Positions 45,947-57,996 of a stretch of 64,000 bases of DNA are shown piece by piece. A program made the position numbers and the translations under genes. Where the stretch lies: contig CM032452.1 of NCBI GenBank assembly GCA_019049505.1, forward strand, positions 110,069,766 to 110,133,765, given 5' to 3'. Position 1 is the stretch's first letter; every line of letters begins with the position of its first letter. Below the pieces are notes generated by a model that saw only the letters and a list, made by a program, of their open reading frames with translations, made no database searches and was not told the DNA's origin. This DNA is from Pachyrhynchus sulphureomaculatus (Eukaryota > Arthropoda > Insecta > Coleoptera > Curculionidae).

Positions 45947-46283
45947 ACTTATAAGATCACTTCGGTGTCTGACTTGCTGTTCGTTCGTCTGTTCATCAGT
46001 CACACCCGATTTTGTCCGAAATTATTTGATATAGAAAGTTGAAATTTGGCACAAATACAGGAATTGATAGCCCAATCAGAGCCGTGTAGTTTTAGAAGTT
46101 AAATTTTAACTTAAAGAGTGAGTTAGTGTTGGGGGTGAAATCGGAAGTGAAAAAAAAAATTTACCAGGTCATCGAGTAGGGTGTCAAATGAAAGTTTGTA
46201 AAAACACGAGTTCAAGAATATATATAATGTAATGCTGGGGTGTCAAATGAAAGCTTGTAAAAACACGAGTTCAAGAATATATA
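45947..46283 (+). repeat. PAL dispersed repeat, copy 5, middle
   Basis: It runs from TTATAAGATCACTTCGGTGT to the AAGAATATA core. A short stretch (GGGGTGTCAAATGAAAG to CGAGTTCAAGAATAT) is present twice just before the Mos1-like mariner. Confidence 0.8.
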
Positions 46284-47567
46284 CCAGGTGTACAAGTATG
46301 AAATGCGGATTTTTTTTCTAAAAAAAAACATGTTAAATTCAGAAGAATGATAAAAAGTGCTTTATTCAAAGTATGCTCCATAGCTTGTTATACATTTTTC
46401 CCATCTTTCGGGCAATTTATGAATACCACGCCAGTAAAAATCTTCCCCTTTTGCTGCGAACCATTCATCGAGCCATTTTTTCACATCTTCGTACGAACCA
46501 AAGCGCTGCTCAGCAAATGAGACTCATCGATGCAAACAAGTGGTAATCGGAAGGAGCCAAGTCTGGTGAGTAAGCCGCATGGGGTAGAACTTCCCAGCTG
46601 CGTGCTTCCAACGTGTCGCGAACTAGTTTTGCCGTACGTGATGGAGCATTGTCATGAAGAAAAATGACTTTGTGTTGCCTCTTTCGGTATTCTGATCTTT
46701 TTTCAAGCAACGAACGGTTCAAATCGGTCAATTGTTGGTAACGTTTAGTATTAACCGTTTCCCTAGGTTTTAACAGCTAATAATAGACGACGCCCCTCTG
46801 GTCCCACCAAACACAGAGCATCGTCTTTCTGCCAAAGCGATTCGGTCTTGCGGTCGATGTGGATGGTACGCCTGGGTCTACCCATGATTTTTTGCGCTTG
46901 GGATTGTCAAAATAAATCCACTTTTCATCCCCTATAACTATACGATGCAAAAATGACTTCCTTTTGTACCGAGCGAGCAAAATGTCACACGTGTTTTAGC
47001 ACTTTTTTTTCCATTTGCCTGTCGTTCAACTCATGTGGTACCCATCTACCGGTATTCTGAATCTTTCCCATCTCTCGTAGCCGATTGGAAACAGCTTGTT
47101 GACTAACGACCAATTGCTCGGCGAGTTGTTTTTGTGTTTGCGAATCATCTTCGTCCACCAATGCTTGCAATTCCACATCTTCGTATTTTTTTGGCAGTTT
47201 TCCACGTTCCTTGTCTGCAACATCGAAGTCACTTTTGAAACGCCGAAACCATCGTTCACACGTATCTTGCGATGGAGCATGTTCACCATAAGCTTCTTGA
47301 AGTAATCGGTATGATTCAACAGCAGTTTTCTTCAAATGAAAACAAAAAATTAATGCTGTCCGCGAATGCTCTTTGTTCGGTATAAATTTCGACATATCGA
47401 ACACAACAACACAACACTATGCACACACTTTTCCAATTTATCACTCGTGCGCGTCTGACACGTGTTGATGACACAACCAAATGGCGCAGTGTCAAATCTT
47501 TATAGCACAAACTGCATTGGTGCACCATCTGTTGTCTGAAATCCGCATTTCATACTTGTACACCTGA
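46284..47567 (-). mobile_element. Mos1-like mariner (mauritiana type), near full length
   Basis: Ends CCAGGTGTACAAGTATGAAA and TTTCATACTTGTACACCTGA match the Mos1 terminal repeat pattern. The length is 1,284 bp; Mos1 is 1,286 bp. It is inserted in the TA core of PAL copy 5, with the right TA changed to TT. Confidence 0.9.
46362..47395 (-). pseudogene. Mos1-like mariner transposase
   Basis: It starts MSKFIPNKEHSRTALIFCFH and reads YGEHAPSQDTCERWFRRFKS, LAEQLVVSQQAVSNRLREMG and GRWVPHELNDRQME. A frameshift near 46990-47010 precedes RYKRKSFLHRIVIGDEKWIY with the first Asp. A TAG at 46777-46779 follows GVVYY. Next come FLHDNAPSRTAKL and YSPDLAPSDYHLFASM. A shift near 46510 precedes AEQRFGSYEDVKKW and the C-terminus RWEKCITSYGAYFE. 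DD34D spacing is kept. Three lesions make it dead. Confidence 0.9.
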
Positions 47568-47846
47568 TTTAATGTAATGCTTGCGCATACGATTCTTTGT
47601 ATTGTTTTTTAAAAAATGCGAAAAATCGCTGTCCACCCGCCTTATGTCGAAAAGTACTGATCAAAAATATTTGAAACAATTCTGGAATATTCTCCACAGA
47701 GTACAGATTGAACGAGTGCATTACCTTTAATAATTTATCTGGTATGTAAAAAAAAATTCAAGGTCATCAGTTTTCAGTAACGATCGGAAAAAAAACTACG
47801 GAACACTAATTGTGCAAGTCTAACCAGCACTTGGCCGGTTATTTCA
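47568..47846 (+). repeat. PAL dispersed repeat, copy 5, tail
   Basis: It resumes with TTAATGTAATGCTTGCGCAT after the mariner and ends CACTTGGCCGGTTATTTC. Confidence 0.8.
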
Positions 47847-47852
47847 CTTTTT

Positions 47853-48957
47853 AATGTTCCGTACGGAACACTTATAAGATCACTTCGGTGCCTGTCTGTC
47901 CGTCTGTCTGTCTGTCTGTCCGTCTGTCACACCCGATTTTCTCCGAAACTATTCGTCATAGAAAGTTGAAATTTGGTTTTAATATAGGAATGGATGGCCT
48001 CATCAGAGCCATGTAGTTTTGAAAGTTAAATTTTGACTTAAGAGGGTGAAATCGGAAGTGAAAAAAAAATTTTTTTTACTAGGTAATCGAGTGTGATGTC
48101 AAATGAAAGCTTGTGAAAACACGAGTAAAAAATATATATATAATGTAATACTTGCGCGCACTTTTCTTTTGTATTATTTTTAAAAATCGCGAAAAATCGC
48201 TGTCCCGCGCCTTATCTCGAAAAGTACTTATCAAAAAATTTTGAAAAAATCCTGGTATATTCTCCACGGGGGGTAGATTGAACGAAAATTATCACGAGTG
48301 CATTACCTTTAATAATTTATCTGGTATTTAAAAAAAACAAAAATTTCAAGGTCATCAGATTTCAGTAAAGATTGGAAACAAACTTTGTTGAAAACTCATT
48401 TGGGGTGTGTTTTGTGAAGTCACTGATCATTTTATACAACCGTAACATAAATTTTGACTTAAGGGGTTCGTTTTGAGGAGTGAAATCGGAAGTGAAAAAA
48501 AAATTTTTTTACTAGGTCATCGTGTGTGATGTCAAATGAAAGCTTGTGAAAACGAGAGTAAAAAATATATATATATAATGTAATACTTGCACACACTTTT
48601 CTTCGTATTACTTTTAAAAAATCGCGAAAAAATCGCTGTCCCCTACCTTATTTCGAAAAGTACTGATCAAAAAATTTTGAAAAAATTCTGGAATATTCTC
48701 CACGGGGTATAGATTGAACGAAAATTATCACGAGTGCATTACCTTTAATAATTTATTTGGTATATAAAAAAAACAAAATTTCAAGGTCACCAGTTTTCAG
48801 TAAAGATTGGAAACAAACTTTGTTGAAAACTCATTTGGGGTGTGTTTTGTGAAGTCACTGATCATTTTATACCACACTAACAAAAGTTTTTATTTTAAAA
48901 ACAATCAAGGTACAGAACACTAATTGTGCAAGTTCAACTTGCACTTGACCGGTTTTT
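47853..48957 (+). repeat. PAL dispersed repeat, copy 6, with internal tandem duplication
   Basis: It starts TGTTCCGTACGGAACACTTA and ends CACTTGACCGGTTTTTTT. The section from ATTTTGACTTAAG to the ATCATTTTATAC block occurs twice (from about 48016 and about 48451), a ~435-bp period. Confidence 0.85.
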
Positions 48958-49880
48958 TTTAAAAGAAGAAACCGACAGCGAATAATTGCTAAAAGAATTT
49001 TTGCTTCACAAAACAATTAGAAAAGTAAATATTTTAGCTCAAGTAATAATGTAGGACACTATAAATGTTATGTTGTATTTATAGACATGCTGTTAAATAA
49101 CGAATAAAATGTATGAATAAAAGTGCAACTTACATTAGATTTATGATGTGGTTTTTATTAAGAGTACTAATATCAGCGTTCAGGTTTAATCTTGTTCGCG
49201 ACAACAATCGTGATTTTTTTTACCCACAGCGATTGGACATTTTCCAGTGTTCTAACCGTTTGCGAATGATATATCCAAAGTGTCCAATCATGTTTGAGAT
49301 CAGGAAAGTAACTGACCAGAATTTAAGAACGGGGAGTAGATCCAAAGAGCCCTTTTCAAAAAAAATGCGAACGTTAAAGGCATATGCTCTCTCTGCCTGC
49401 TCCTCTTAGCTACGCCATTGCATTTAGGCAATTTGATACTAAAAATTCACTTCACTAAATTTAATAGTTAAATATTTATAATTCTGAGATTGGGACTGAG
49501 TCTCTTAAAAATATAATTCAACAATAGAAATATAATTAGGGTAATTTTTTTATTTCCAGTTGTCCTCTATGAACGTAGACTACGATTCTGGGGCAATTAA
49601 CACGATACTATGTTTATCTTGGGTAATTGGCGTGCTCGATAATGAATACAACATTCTTAATTATTGTTTTAATAACAATTAATTAAAAATTACAAGAGAA
49701 AATAAGTCTGCAACTTTGTAAATATCTTTTTAAGTAGTTGGAGGCTGATGATAATAAATAAATAATAGGGAATTAAAAAGCTCCGCATGTTGCCAGATTT
49801 CTAAAATTTAAAGTATTCAGTGATTTACGGGCTTTTGCAATATTATTACAATAGCAATGCCTGCTATTAAAATTAACAAC
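48958..49880. other. no recognisable feature
   Basis: AT-rich. The open frame 49113-49409 has no family features. Confidence 0.55.
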
Positions 49881-49882
49881 TA

Positions 49883-50329
49883 ACACGTAGGCTGAAAAGT
49901 TTTTGGTTTGACACATTTCAAAAAATTCATATGATTTTTCCAACCTTCAGACGATACATGTCAAAATTTCATGACATTTCGACGATTAGTTTACAAGGTA
50001 CAGTGGTTTTAGTGTCGCTACTTTTGACATTTTCAAAACAATGGGAAAAATCGAATTTCGTGTGTTAATTAAACATTGTTTTTTGATGGAAAAAAATACC
50101 GTTCAAGCAAAGCAATGGCTTGATAAGTATTATGGGGACTCTGCCCCTGGAAAAATCACTCATCATTTAGTGGTATGCTGAATTTAAACGCGGTCATATA
50201 GATACAAATGGTTCTGAACGTTCTGGACGCCCAGACAAGGTGGTTACACCGGAAAACATCAAAAAAATCAACAAAATTGTTTTGGATGACCGTAAAGTGA
50301 AATTGCGTGAGATAGCTGACACCCTAAGG
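49883..50329 (+). mobile_element. mariner family B, 5' part (split by hAT copy 2)
   Basis: Terminal repeat ACACGTAGGCTGAAAAGTTT after TA. The frame from 50041 reads IEFRVLIKHCFLMEKNTVQA, then, shifted, FKRGHIDTNGSERSGRPDKV and DRKVKLREIADTL before the hAT. Confidence 0.9.
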
Positions 50330-52880
50330 TAGGGGTGCTCAAACTTGAACTGCTGGCGATCTACCTCAATATTGTTAGACTACGATCCATCGACTCTGAG
50401 AGGCTGCAAGTAAATGTGATTCAGGATTGTTGTCTAGGTAGGGTGTATCGTGGCATAGATATTAGTTTTCCGCACAATATGCATTTTTTTAGTCAAGGTA
50501 AGTGTAGGTCTGCTCTAAAATGTCAATGAAAAAACTCATAATTATTCAAAATTGCGAGTTTATTGGTTCTTACACAACAAACGAGTTCTAGTGTCTAAAC
50601 TTAACTAAAGAGTGACTTTGGATGTTGAAGCGTGGCACTGCATGTCCTCAGCAGACTTTTCATAACATGATACGTAATTACCGAGTGCTAATCGCAAGCA
50701 TGATGACATATGTTCGTCAGTTAGTCGATTGCGATATTTTGACTTAATTATCTTCATTTCAGAAAATGCAGACTCGCACAAGTAAGTCGACCCAAACATT
50801 GCCGTCAGTTGAAGGGCGATTTGCCTTAAATTCGGATATTTATCTTCAGATATAAAATACCAGAATTTCGTATCAGATGCTGTGGCTTTGAGATATATAT
50901 CTGATATAATCTGCACTAACTCATTTTCAACAGAACATGAGTCCATGTTAAACTGACTTGCTATTTCCGTAGCTAATTCCTCAATGTTTTTACACGAAAA
51001 AGGATAACTCATAAATGATGCGATATTTGCCAATTTACTGAAATCATAAAAACGTATTTCGAATTGGCCCAAAATATTTGATAATTCTGGCTCATAAATA
51101 TCATAATTCAACTGAGGAATCTTTGCTTTCAAAGACGGAAAATTTTTCAGATCCTTTCTTTTCAGTTGATCTATCATAAGTTACAATTTACTTCTAAATG
51201 CGCTTATTGCGCTAATCATCTCAATAATAGTTTTTCCTTTACCTTGAAGCTCCAAATTAATGGTGTTTAAATGCATTGTGATGTCTGTCAAAAATGCCAA
51301 ATCAGTCCGCCATTTTCCGTTTTTCAGCATCTGAGTGTCATCACCTCTTTCGTCCAGAAAAGCTGTTATTTCGGGCAATAATTCTTGAAACCTTTCTAGG
51401 ACTTTTCCGCGACTCAACCACCTGACGTCCGTGTGAAGAACTAAATCAGTGTGTTCAGCTGACTCACTATCTTCCAACGGCAATTTAAAGATCCGTCGTT
51501 GCAAGCTACGTGCACGGATAGAATTCACAATTTTTATTGCAATGCCCATAATCTCCTCCATGTTTAGAACTTTTGAACACAAAACTTGTTGATGTATAAT
51601 GCAATGGAAGGAGAAAAATGAAGGGAAATCATCATTAGCTCGACACAGTGCCACAAAACCGTTTTCGTTTCCAGTCATTACTGGTGCTCCATCGGTTGTA
51701 ATGCACACTAGTTTATATATTGGTAGCTTGTAGTTTGTTACAAAATTGAAGAAAACGTCATATATATCTTCGCCACGGGTCTTTCCTTTCAGAGGAATCA
51801 TTGTCAAAAACTCTTCCTTAGCCGACATGTCACTGAATACCATTCGAATAAAAATACACAGTTGGGCAGTGTCTGTCATATCGGTGGATTTGCCGAACTG
51901 TAAAGAAAAGTATGTACATTCCATGATATCATGTTTTAGTTTATCTGCCATGTCCTGACGCATGACTTCAACACGCCTTGTGACAGTCGGACGAGATAAC
52001 TGCAGTTCTCTAATAGCAAACATAATCTCTGTTTTATTTTTAAAATCTCCAAATAAAGTCTCACCCGCTTCAATAAATGTTTCCTTCACAACCAATCCAT
52101 CATCAAATGGTTTCTTGTGTGTGAGATATTTTAAATGACGCTATCGTTGCAGCTTTTGATTGTTTGGCTGGTCTTGTGAACATGGTTTGTTCTTTTTTCA
52201 AACAAGTTATCAAATCACGTACTTTTCGTTTTCTTAATTCACTCTGTGACGGAAAATCCTTTTCATAGTTTTTATGAACCGTTTTATGATGCCTCTCTAA
52301 GTTCCCACGCTTAGGTATTGCAACTGACGCATGGCAAATGAGACAAATGCACTTATCCTTTACTATACAACAGAAAAATTCTTTCTCGCAATCGTTATTA
52401 AAATAATAAGTTCTACTTTTCTTCGCCGCACTTATTTTGGACTATTTATTAATAAACTTTGTATCGATGTATCGCCTTCAAGTTACAAACTCAGACTGAC
52501 TGCTATTCCTGCAGGCGCAACATTTATATCGGCACGAACGAAGTCTCGAATGTTCCCGTCAAACACGCCACCCGAAGTTTCTAGAAAAATCGGCGGGAAT
52601 CAAAAACGCGGCTTTTCTTTGACAAGTACCGCGCGTTCCTTTGATAAAGCCGCCTTTTGCCGCTAGCAGGGGGTTATTACGATAAAAGAAAGTGATGAGG
52701 GGGTTATTCTGGCCTAATTATGGATCGAATAAATTTTAGTAGTTTATTCATTACATTTTGTTTTAGTTACCTAAAACAAAATGTGTGAATAGTTCTATAT
52801 CGGAATTTTTTTCTCGAGATCGACTCAAAAAGCACTCGCGATTGACTTGTCGATCGCGATCGACCGTTTGAGCACCCCTG
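50330..52880 (-). mobile_element. hAT transposon, copy 2
   Basis: Ends TAGGGGTGCTCAAAC and GTTTGAGCACCCCTG, flanked by CCCTAAGG (50322-50329) and TCCTAAGG (52881-52888), an 8-bp target duplication with one difference. 2,551 bp. It sits inside the helix-turn-helix of mariner B copy 3. Confidence 0.95.
50605..52440 (-). pseudogene. hAT transposase (BED-finger, ZBED5/GTF2IRD2-like), copy 2
   Basis: The start codon of copy 1 is ATA here (near 52434). After the BED finger, an open frame 52095-51181 holds YFSLQFGKSTDMTDTAQLCI, TTDGAPVMTGNENGFVAL, FHCIIHQQVL and TDVRWLSRGKVLERF. A TAA at 51180-51178 replaces a Gln codon kept in copy 1. The 190-codon C-terminal frame 51177-50605 has FWYFISEDKYPNLRQIALQL, SAFSEMKIIKSKYRNRLTDE and HMSSCLRLAL, the hAT dimerisation region. 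In copy 2 the DES-type catalytic block reads GKS, whereas copy 1 keeps DES. Confidence 0.9.
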
Positions 52881-52888
52881 TCCTAAGG

Positions 52889-53635
52889 ATATCAAAAGAA
52901 CGTGTTAGTCATATTTTGCATGAACATTTGGGCATGAGAAAGCTCTATTTCAAATGGGTACCATGGACTAAAAACAACAACGTGTTGATGATTCTGAGCG
53001 CTGTTTCGACCTGTTTCAGCGCAATAAAAAGGATTTTTTTCATGGGATATGTGACAATGGATGAAACACGGATCTACTACTACACAACGAAATCAAATCG
53101 GCAGTCAGCTGAGTGGACAGCTGCCGGTGAAATCCGCCCGAAGCGGCCAAAGACACAACAGTCGGCTGGAAAGGTTTTGGCCTCGGTATTTTGAGATGCG
53201 TATGGAATAATTTTCATCGACTATGCTGAGAGGCGAAAAGCCATCAATAGCGAATAATATATACAGTTATTGGTGTGTTTGAAGGCAGTAAATCGCAAAG
53301 AAAATGGCCCAAATGAACAAGAAAACAGTGCTCTTTCATCAAAACAATGCACAGTGTAACAAGTCAGTGGTTACGATGGCAAAATTGCATGAATTGAAGT
53401 TCGAATTGCTTCTTCATCTAACATATTCTTCAGAATTGGCCCCCAACGACTATTATCTATTCTCAGACCTCAGAAAAATGCTCGCGGGAAAGAGCTTTGG
53501 CTCCAAGAATTGTTAAGAACGCGTTGGACTGATTGTACCGCTCTTGAAGGAGATTACGTTGATGAATAAAGTCGAATTTTGCAAAAAAAAAATGTTTTTT
53601 AAGTAGCTAGACCAAAAACTTTGCAGCCTTCATGT
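52889..53635 (+). mobile_element. mariner family B, 3' part (right of hAT copy 2)
   Basis: It continues ISKERVSHILHEHLGMRKLY, then VTMDETRIYYYTTKSNRQSA, FHQNNAQCNKSVV (second Asp changed to Asn), YSSELAPNDYYLFSDLRKM and a degraded C-terminus ALEGDYVDE near 53545-53568. The right end is AACTTTGCAGCCTTCATGT then TA. Confidence 0.85.
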
Positions 53636-53637
53636 TA

Positions 53638-54424
53638 TAAGTCCCAACACCGGTTTTACTAGCAAAACAAGTGTGATCTTTCAGATTTTTAGCGGCATCG
53701 CACGCAAGTCGATACGAGGTTATTATTCCCATTAGATAGAGTTGGAATTTTGTCCAGTGTTTGCTACTTCACCTTACCGCATTCATTGCAGTTTCTAACG
53801 GATCATTGATTTAGCGGGAAATGACGTTATGAATGACATACTCTGTCTATTCTATATAAGAATTATTATTGTAAATGTAAACAACTTAGCCGTTTCTAGT
53901 AGTTGAAAATAGCGTCAACCCTACCAAAGATAATAATGTAAGTCCCTCAAAATTCAGTTCAAATTCAGATTATTTCCTGATACTTTTATGCGTGGAAGTA
54001 TCAATCCTAAAGACGCAAAATCGCTACTTGCGTGCGATGCTGCTATTCCTGTAACCTCAAAATACAGTCTCTGCATTTCAAATAGAGGAAAGTGCGCAGT
54101 TTGAACGCTGCGTAAATGATTAAATGTTTAACTTTAGAAGAAGGCGCTGTGAAGGCATAAAACTTGCTAAACATGGTAACAGCGATTTCGAAGCGGTGGC
54201 GTTGATCTTTCAGATCGTAACGTTCTGGGCGACGCCATGCTACACATTGTGACATGGGAGTTTATCGCTTCTTTCGGATGGGAATTTTTCACTCACGCAA
54301 TGTCTTTTCGGGACACAACCGACCGATTTTAGTCACTGTATCATTATCTTGCTGATTTCCACTCCACTTCACCGTAAGGCGTCAAAAAAAGCAAAACCGA
54401 ATTCATCACCTTGAAATTACCATT
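53638..54424. other. no recognisable feature
   Basis: Less AT-rich sequence, some of it with balanced composition (54170-54310). The minus frame 54043-54255 is open for 70 codons but unrecognised. Confidence 0.5.
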
Positions 54425-54426
54425 CT

Positions 54427-54741
54427 TAATGTTCCGTAAGGAACACTTATAAAATCACTTCGGTCTTTGTCCGTCTGTCTGTCTGTTTGTCAGTCTGTCC
54501 GTCTGTCTGTCTGTCACACCCGATTTTCTCCGAAACTATTTGACGTAGAAAGTTAAAATTTGACACTAATGTAGGAATTGATAGCCTCATCAGAGCCGTA
54601 GTAGTTTTGAAAGTTAAATTTTGACTTAAGGGGTTAGTTTTGGTGGGTGAAATCGGAAGCGAAAACAATTTTTTTTTGCCAGTTCATCGAGTGGGTGTCA
54701 AATGAAAGCTTGTAAAAACGCGAGTTCAAAAATATATATAA
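54427..54741 (+). repeat. PAL dispersed repeat, copy 7, 5' part
   Basis: TGTTCCGTAAGGAACACTTA through AGTTCAAAAATATATATA, then broken by the satellite-like insert. It resumes at 56963. Confidence 0.85.
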
Positions 54742-54869
54742 CTAGCCGGGCCCGCGGCTCCGCTCGCGTGGAATTGATTCACTACTATCGTCACTGCTTA
54801 TTCCTTATGTTACCCAACGTAATAAAATATCTCTCATTATTTCATACACACATACATAATTTCCATTAT

Positions 54870-55215
54870 CTAGGCTTATTTCTCCTTATCTCCCTTTATT
54901 GCTCCTTATCTCCCATTATCTCCCCTTATTTCCCATTATCTAGGCTTATCTCGACTTATCTCGCAATATTTCTCCTTATCTCCCATTATTTCTCCTTATC
55001 TCCCATTATCTCACCATAACTCCCATTATCTAGACTTATCTCTGCTTATCTCCCATTATTTCTCCTTAGCTTCCATTATTTATACTTATCTACCATTATC
55101 TCACCTTATCTCCCATTATCTAGGCTTATTTCGACTTATCTCCCATTATTTCTACTTATCTCCCATTATCTCATCTTATCTCCCATTATCTAGGCTTATA
55201 TCGAATTATGTAGAA
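54870..55215 (+). repeat. 10-bp-period minisatellite
   Basis: Units of the form TCYCMTTATC (for example CTTATCTCCC, ATTATTTCTC, ATTATCTAGG) follow in register for about 340 bp. It also forms an Ile/Ser/Leu-rich spurious frame. Confidence 0.9.
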
Positions 55216-55218
55216 CAT

Positions 55219-56962
55219 ATGTATACATTTATAAAAACCCGTAAATCTGATAAGTGGTTCTCGAGTGATAAGCGCACTAACGGACAGACAGACGGTCAGA
55301 GAGACGTTGCATTTTATATATATTATGGATATAGATTATTATTATATATATATATAACCTGGCCAAAGAATTTATGTATGAATTTAAAAAAAGACACGTA
55401 AATCGGATAAGTGGTTCTAGCGTGATAAACGCACTAATGGACAGACAGACAGACAGAGAGACATTGTATTTTTTATATATATTAGGTTATAGATATTCTC
55501 TGCTATATAATATTGTTCCATATTTAATGGTTTAGACTGTGTATTGCAAGAGAACGCGCTAGCGGCAAACTTTTTTACGACTTCATTCACTATTATCGTC
55601 ACTGCTCATTCCTTATGCTACCTATCGTAATAAAATATAGCCTATACCCTGACCGGAGAACATAAGTACGTTTTAAAAAAAAAAAGTACGAAAATCGGAT
55701 AAGTGGTTCTCCAGTGATAAGCGCACTAACGGACAGACAGACAGATAGACAGAGATACGTTGCATTTTATATATATTATAGATGTTATAAAATATATATC
55801 TATAACCTGGTCAGAGAACATATGTATGAATTTAAAAAATCACGTAAATCGGATAAGTGGTTCTCGACGGATAAGCGCACTAACTGACAGACAGGCAGAC
55901 AGAGAGACGTTGCATTTTATATATATTATAGATATAGATTATTAATATTATATAACCTGGCCAAAGAATATATATATGAATTTAAAAAAAAAGACAGGTA
56001 AATCGGATAAGTGGTTCTCGCGTGATAAACGCACTAATGGACAGACAGAGAGACAGAGACTTTGCATTTTATATATATTATAGATTATAGATATTCTCTG
56101 CTATATAATATTGTTCCATATTTAATGGTTTAGGCTGTGTATTGCGAGGGAACGCGCTAGCGGCAAACTTTTTTCCGACTTCATTCACTATTATCGTCAC
56201 TGCTCATTCCTTATGCTACCTATCGTAATAAAATATAGCCTATACCCTGGCCGGAGAACATAAGTATGTTTTTTAAAAAAAAGTACGAAAATCGGATAAG
56301 TGGTTCTCCAGTGATAAGCGCACTAACGGACAGACAGACAGACAGAGATACGTTTTATATATATTATAGATGTAATAAAATATATATCTATAACCTGGTC
56401 AGAGAACGTATGTATGAATTTAAAGAATCACGTAAATCGGATAAGTGGTTCTCGAGGGATAAGCGCACTAACTGACAAACAGGCAGACAGAGAGCCGTTG
56501 CATTTTATATATATTATAGATATAGATTATTATTATATAACCTGGCCAAAGAATATATGTATGACCTTAAAAAAAGACAGGTAAATCGGATAAGTGGTTC
56601 TCGCGTGATAAACTCACTAATGGACAGACAGACACATTGCATTTTATATATATTATAAACTATAGATTATAGATATTCTCTGCTACATAATATTGTTCCA
56701 TATTTAATGGTTTAGGCTGTGTATTGCAAAGGAACGCGCTGGCGGCAAACTTTTTTCCGACTTCATTCAGTATTTTACGTCACTGCTCATTCCTTATGCT
56801 ACCTATCGTAATAAAATATATCCTATAACCTGGCCAGAGAACATATGTATGTTTTAAAAAAAGCACGTAAATCGGATAAGTGGTTCTCCAGTGATAAGCG
56901 CACTAACGGACAGACAGACAGACAGACAGAGAGACGTTGCATTTTATATATATTATAGATGT
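55219..56962 (+). repeat. higher-order tandem array, ~595-bp unit of four ~150-bp subunits
   Basis: Nine copies of an AAATCGGATAAGTGGTTCTC-like block are present, each followed by a GACAGACAGA run and TTTTATATATATTAT. The landmark TTCTCTGCTATATAATATTG recurs at 55496, 56094 and 56686 (598 and 592 bp apart). Single copies of the subunit occur at 4022 and 24442. Confidence 0.9.
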
Positions 56963-57322
56963 AATGCACTTTTCTTTGTACTATTTTTAAAAAATTGCAA
57001 AAATCGCTGTGCCCCCCCTTATCTCGAAAAGTACCGACCAAAAAATTTTGAAAAAAATTCTGGAATATTCTCCACAGAGTGTAGATTAAAGAAAAATTAT
57101 CATGAGTGCCTTCATTACCATAATTTAACCAGTACATAAAAAAAAATCAAGGTCATCAGTTTTCAGTGAAGATCGGGAAAAACCTTTGTTGAAAACTTAT
57201 TTAGGGTGTGTTCTGTAAAGTCATTGTTCATTTTATACCTCTGTAACAAAAAATTTTATTCTAAAAGCAATCAACGTACAGAACATTAATCGCACAAGTC
57301 CGACTTGCACTTGGCCGGTTAT
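56963..57322 (+). repeat. PAL dispersed repeat, copy 7, 3' part
   Basis: It resumes GTAATGCACTTTTCTTTGTA and ends GACTTGCACTTGGCCGGTTA. Together with 54427-54741 it makes a normal ~675-bp PAL unit. Confidence 0.85.
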
Positions 57323-57995
57323 TTTTTCAGAAACTGATATTTAATCGCTGAAAGTTACAAATTTTTTAGATATGCTCACGAGGATAGTGTAAATTGACAG
57401 ATAAACTAAAAAAAATATGTTTAAATCTGTAAAAAAACTAAAAATCAACAACCTGGTCAAAATTTTTTTTCTAGACACCTTGTAAAAAAAACCTTTTTAA
57501 TTATGTAATATTTCCATCGAAATCCCAAGTTTTAACAAGAAAACAACAGCCATTTTACGTTAATCCTATTCCCAACTCAATTTCCCACATTTCCCAAACG
57601 ATTGAGGAAAAACCTTTTAATATTGAAAGGTGTAGATCAAGACGGGCAAAGTGCAAAAATGGAAAACTAGAAGAAATAGGAATAATTTTATTTAAGAAAG
57701 AGGCATCGGTATTGAGCTGTAAAAGAAAATTCTAGAATTGCGCCGGCGCACACTACAAACCTCCTTATGAAAATCCGTTTGATTCCTGGGTTGAAATATG
57801 CGGCCTACTATGGAGTTTCAGGAGAAAATTTAGAAAATAAACTTAAAAGAAAAAATGCTGTGACTAGGTCACTCACCAGTTTTCCATTCCTACGTAGACT
57901 AATCTCAAATATTGCAATTGTCGTTTGTCAATTTCAAAATAGCATCATAGAAGCTGCAAAGAAAAACCTTTCATATTACGTTTATAAAGCTTCCT
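57323..57995. other. no recognisable feature
   Basis: AT-rich. The open frame 57767-58075 (102 codons) has no family resemblance and runs into the hairpin that follows. Confidence 0.5.
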
Positions 57996-57996
57996 C

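Larger units (their letters stand above)
54742..56962 (+). mobile_element. composite insert in PAL copy 7 (CCCGCGGC-headed element and array)
   Basis: It begins ACTAGCCGGGCCCGCGGCTC CGCTCGCGTGG, a head motif I know from short non-autonomous elements in many arthropods. It contains a 10-bp-period block (54870-55215) and a higher-order array (55219-56962). Text after the head (TCGTCACTGCTTATTCCTTA) recurs inside the array, so the array likely grew from this element. Confidence 0.65.

Noticed and set aside
49113..49409. 98-codon frame starting MNKSATYIRF
   Set aside because: No family resemblance. AT-rich spacer.
54043..54255. 70-codon minus-strand frame MSQCVAWRRPERY
   Set aside because: No motif I recognise and no splice or promoter context.
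54702..55019. Hydrophobic 105-codon frame as a membrane protein
   Set aside because: It is the translation of the 10-bp-period minisatellite.
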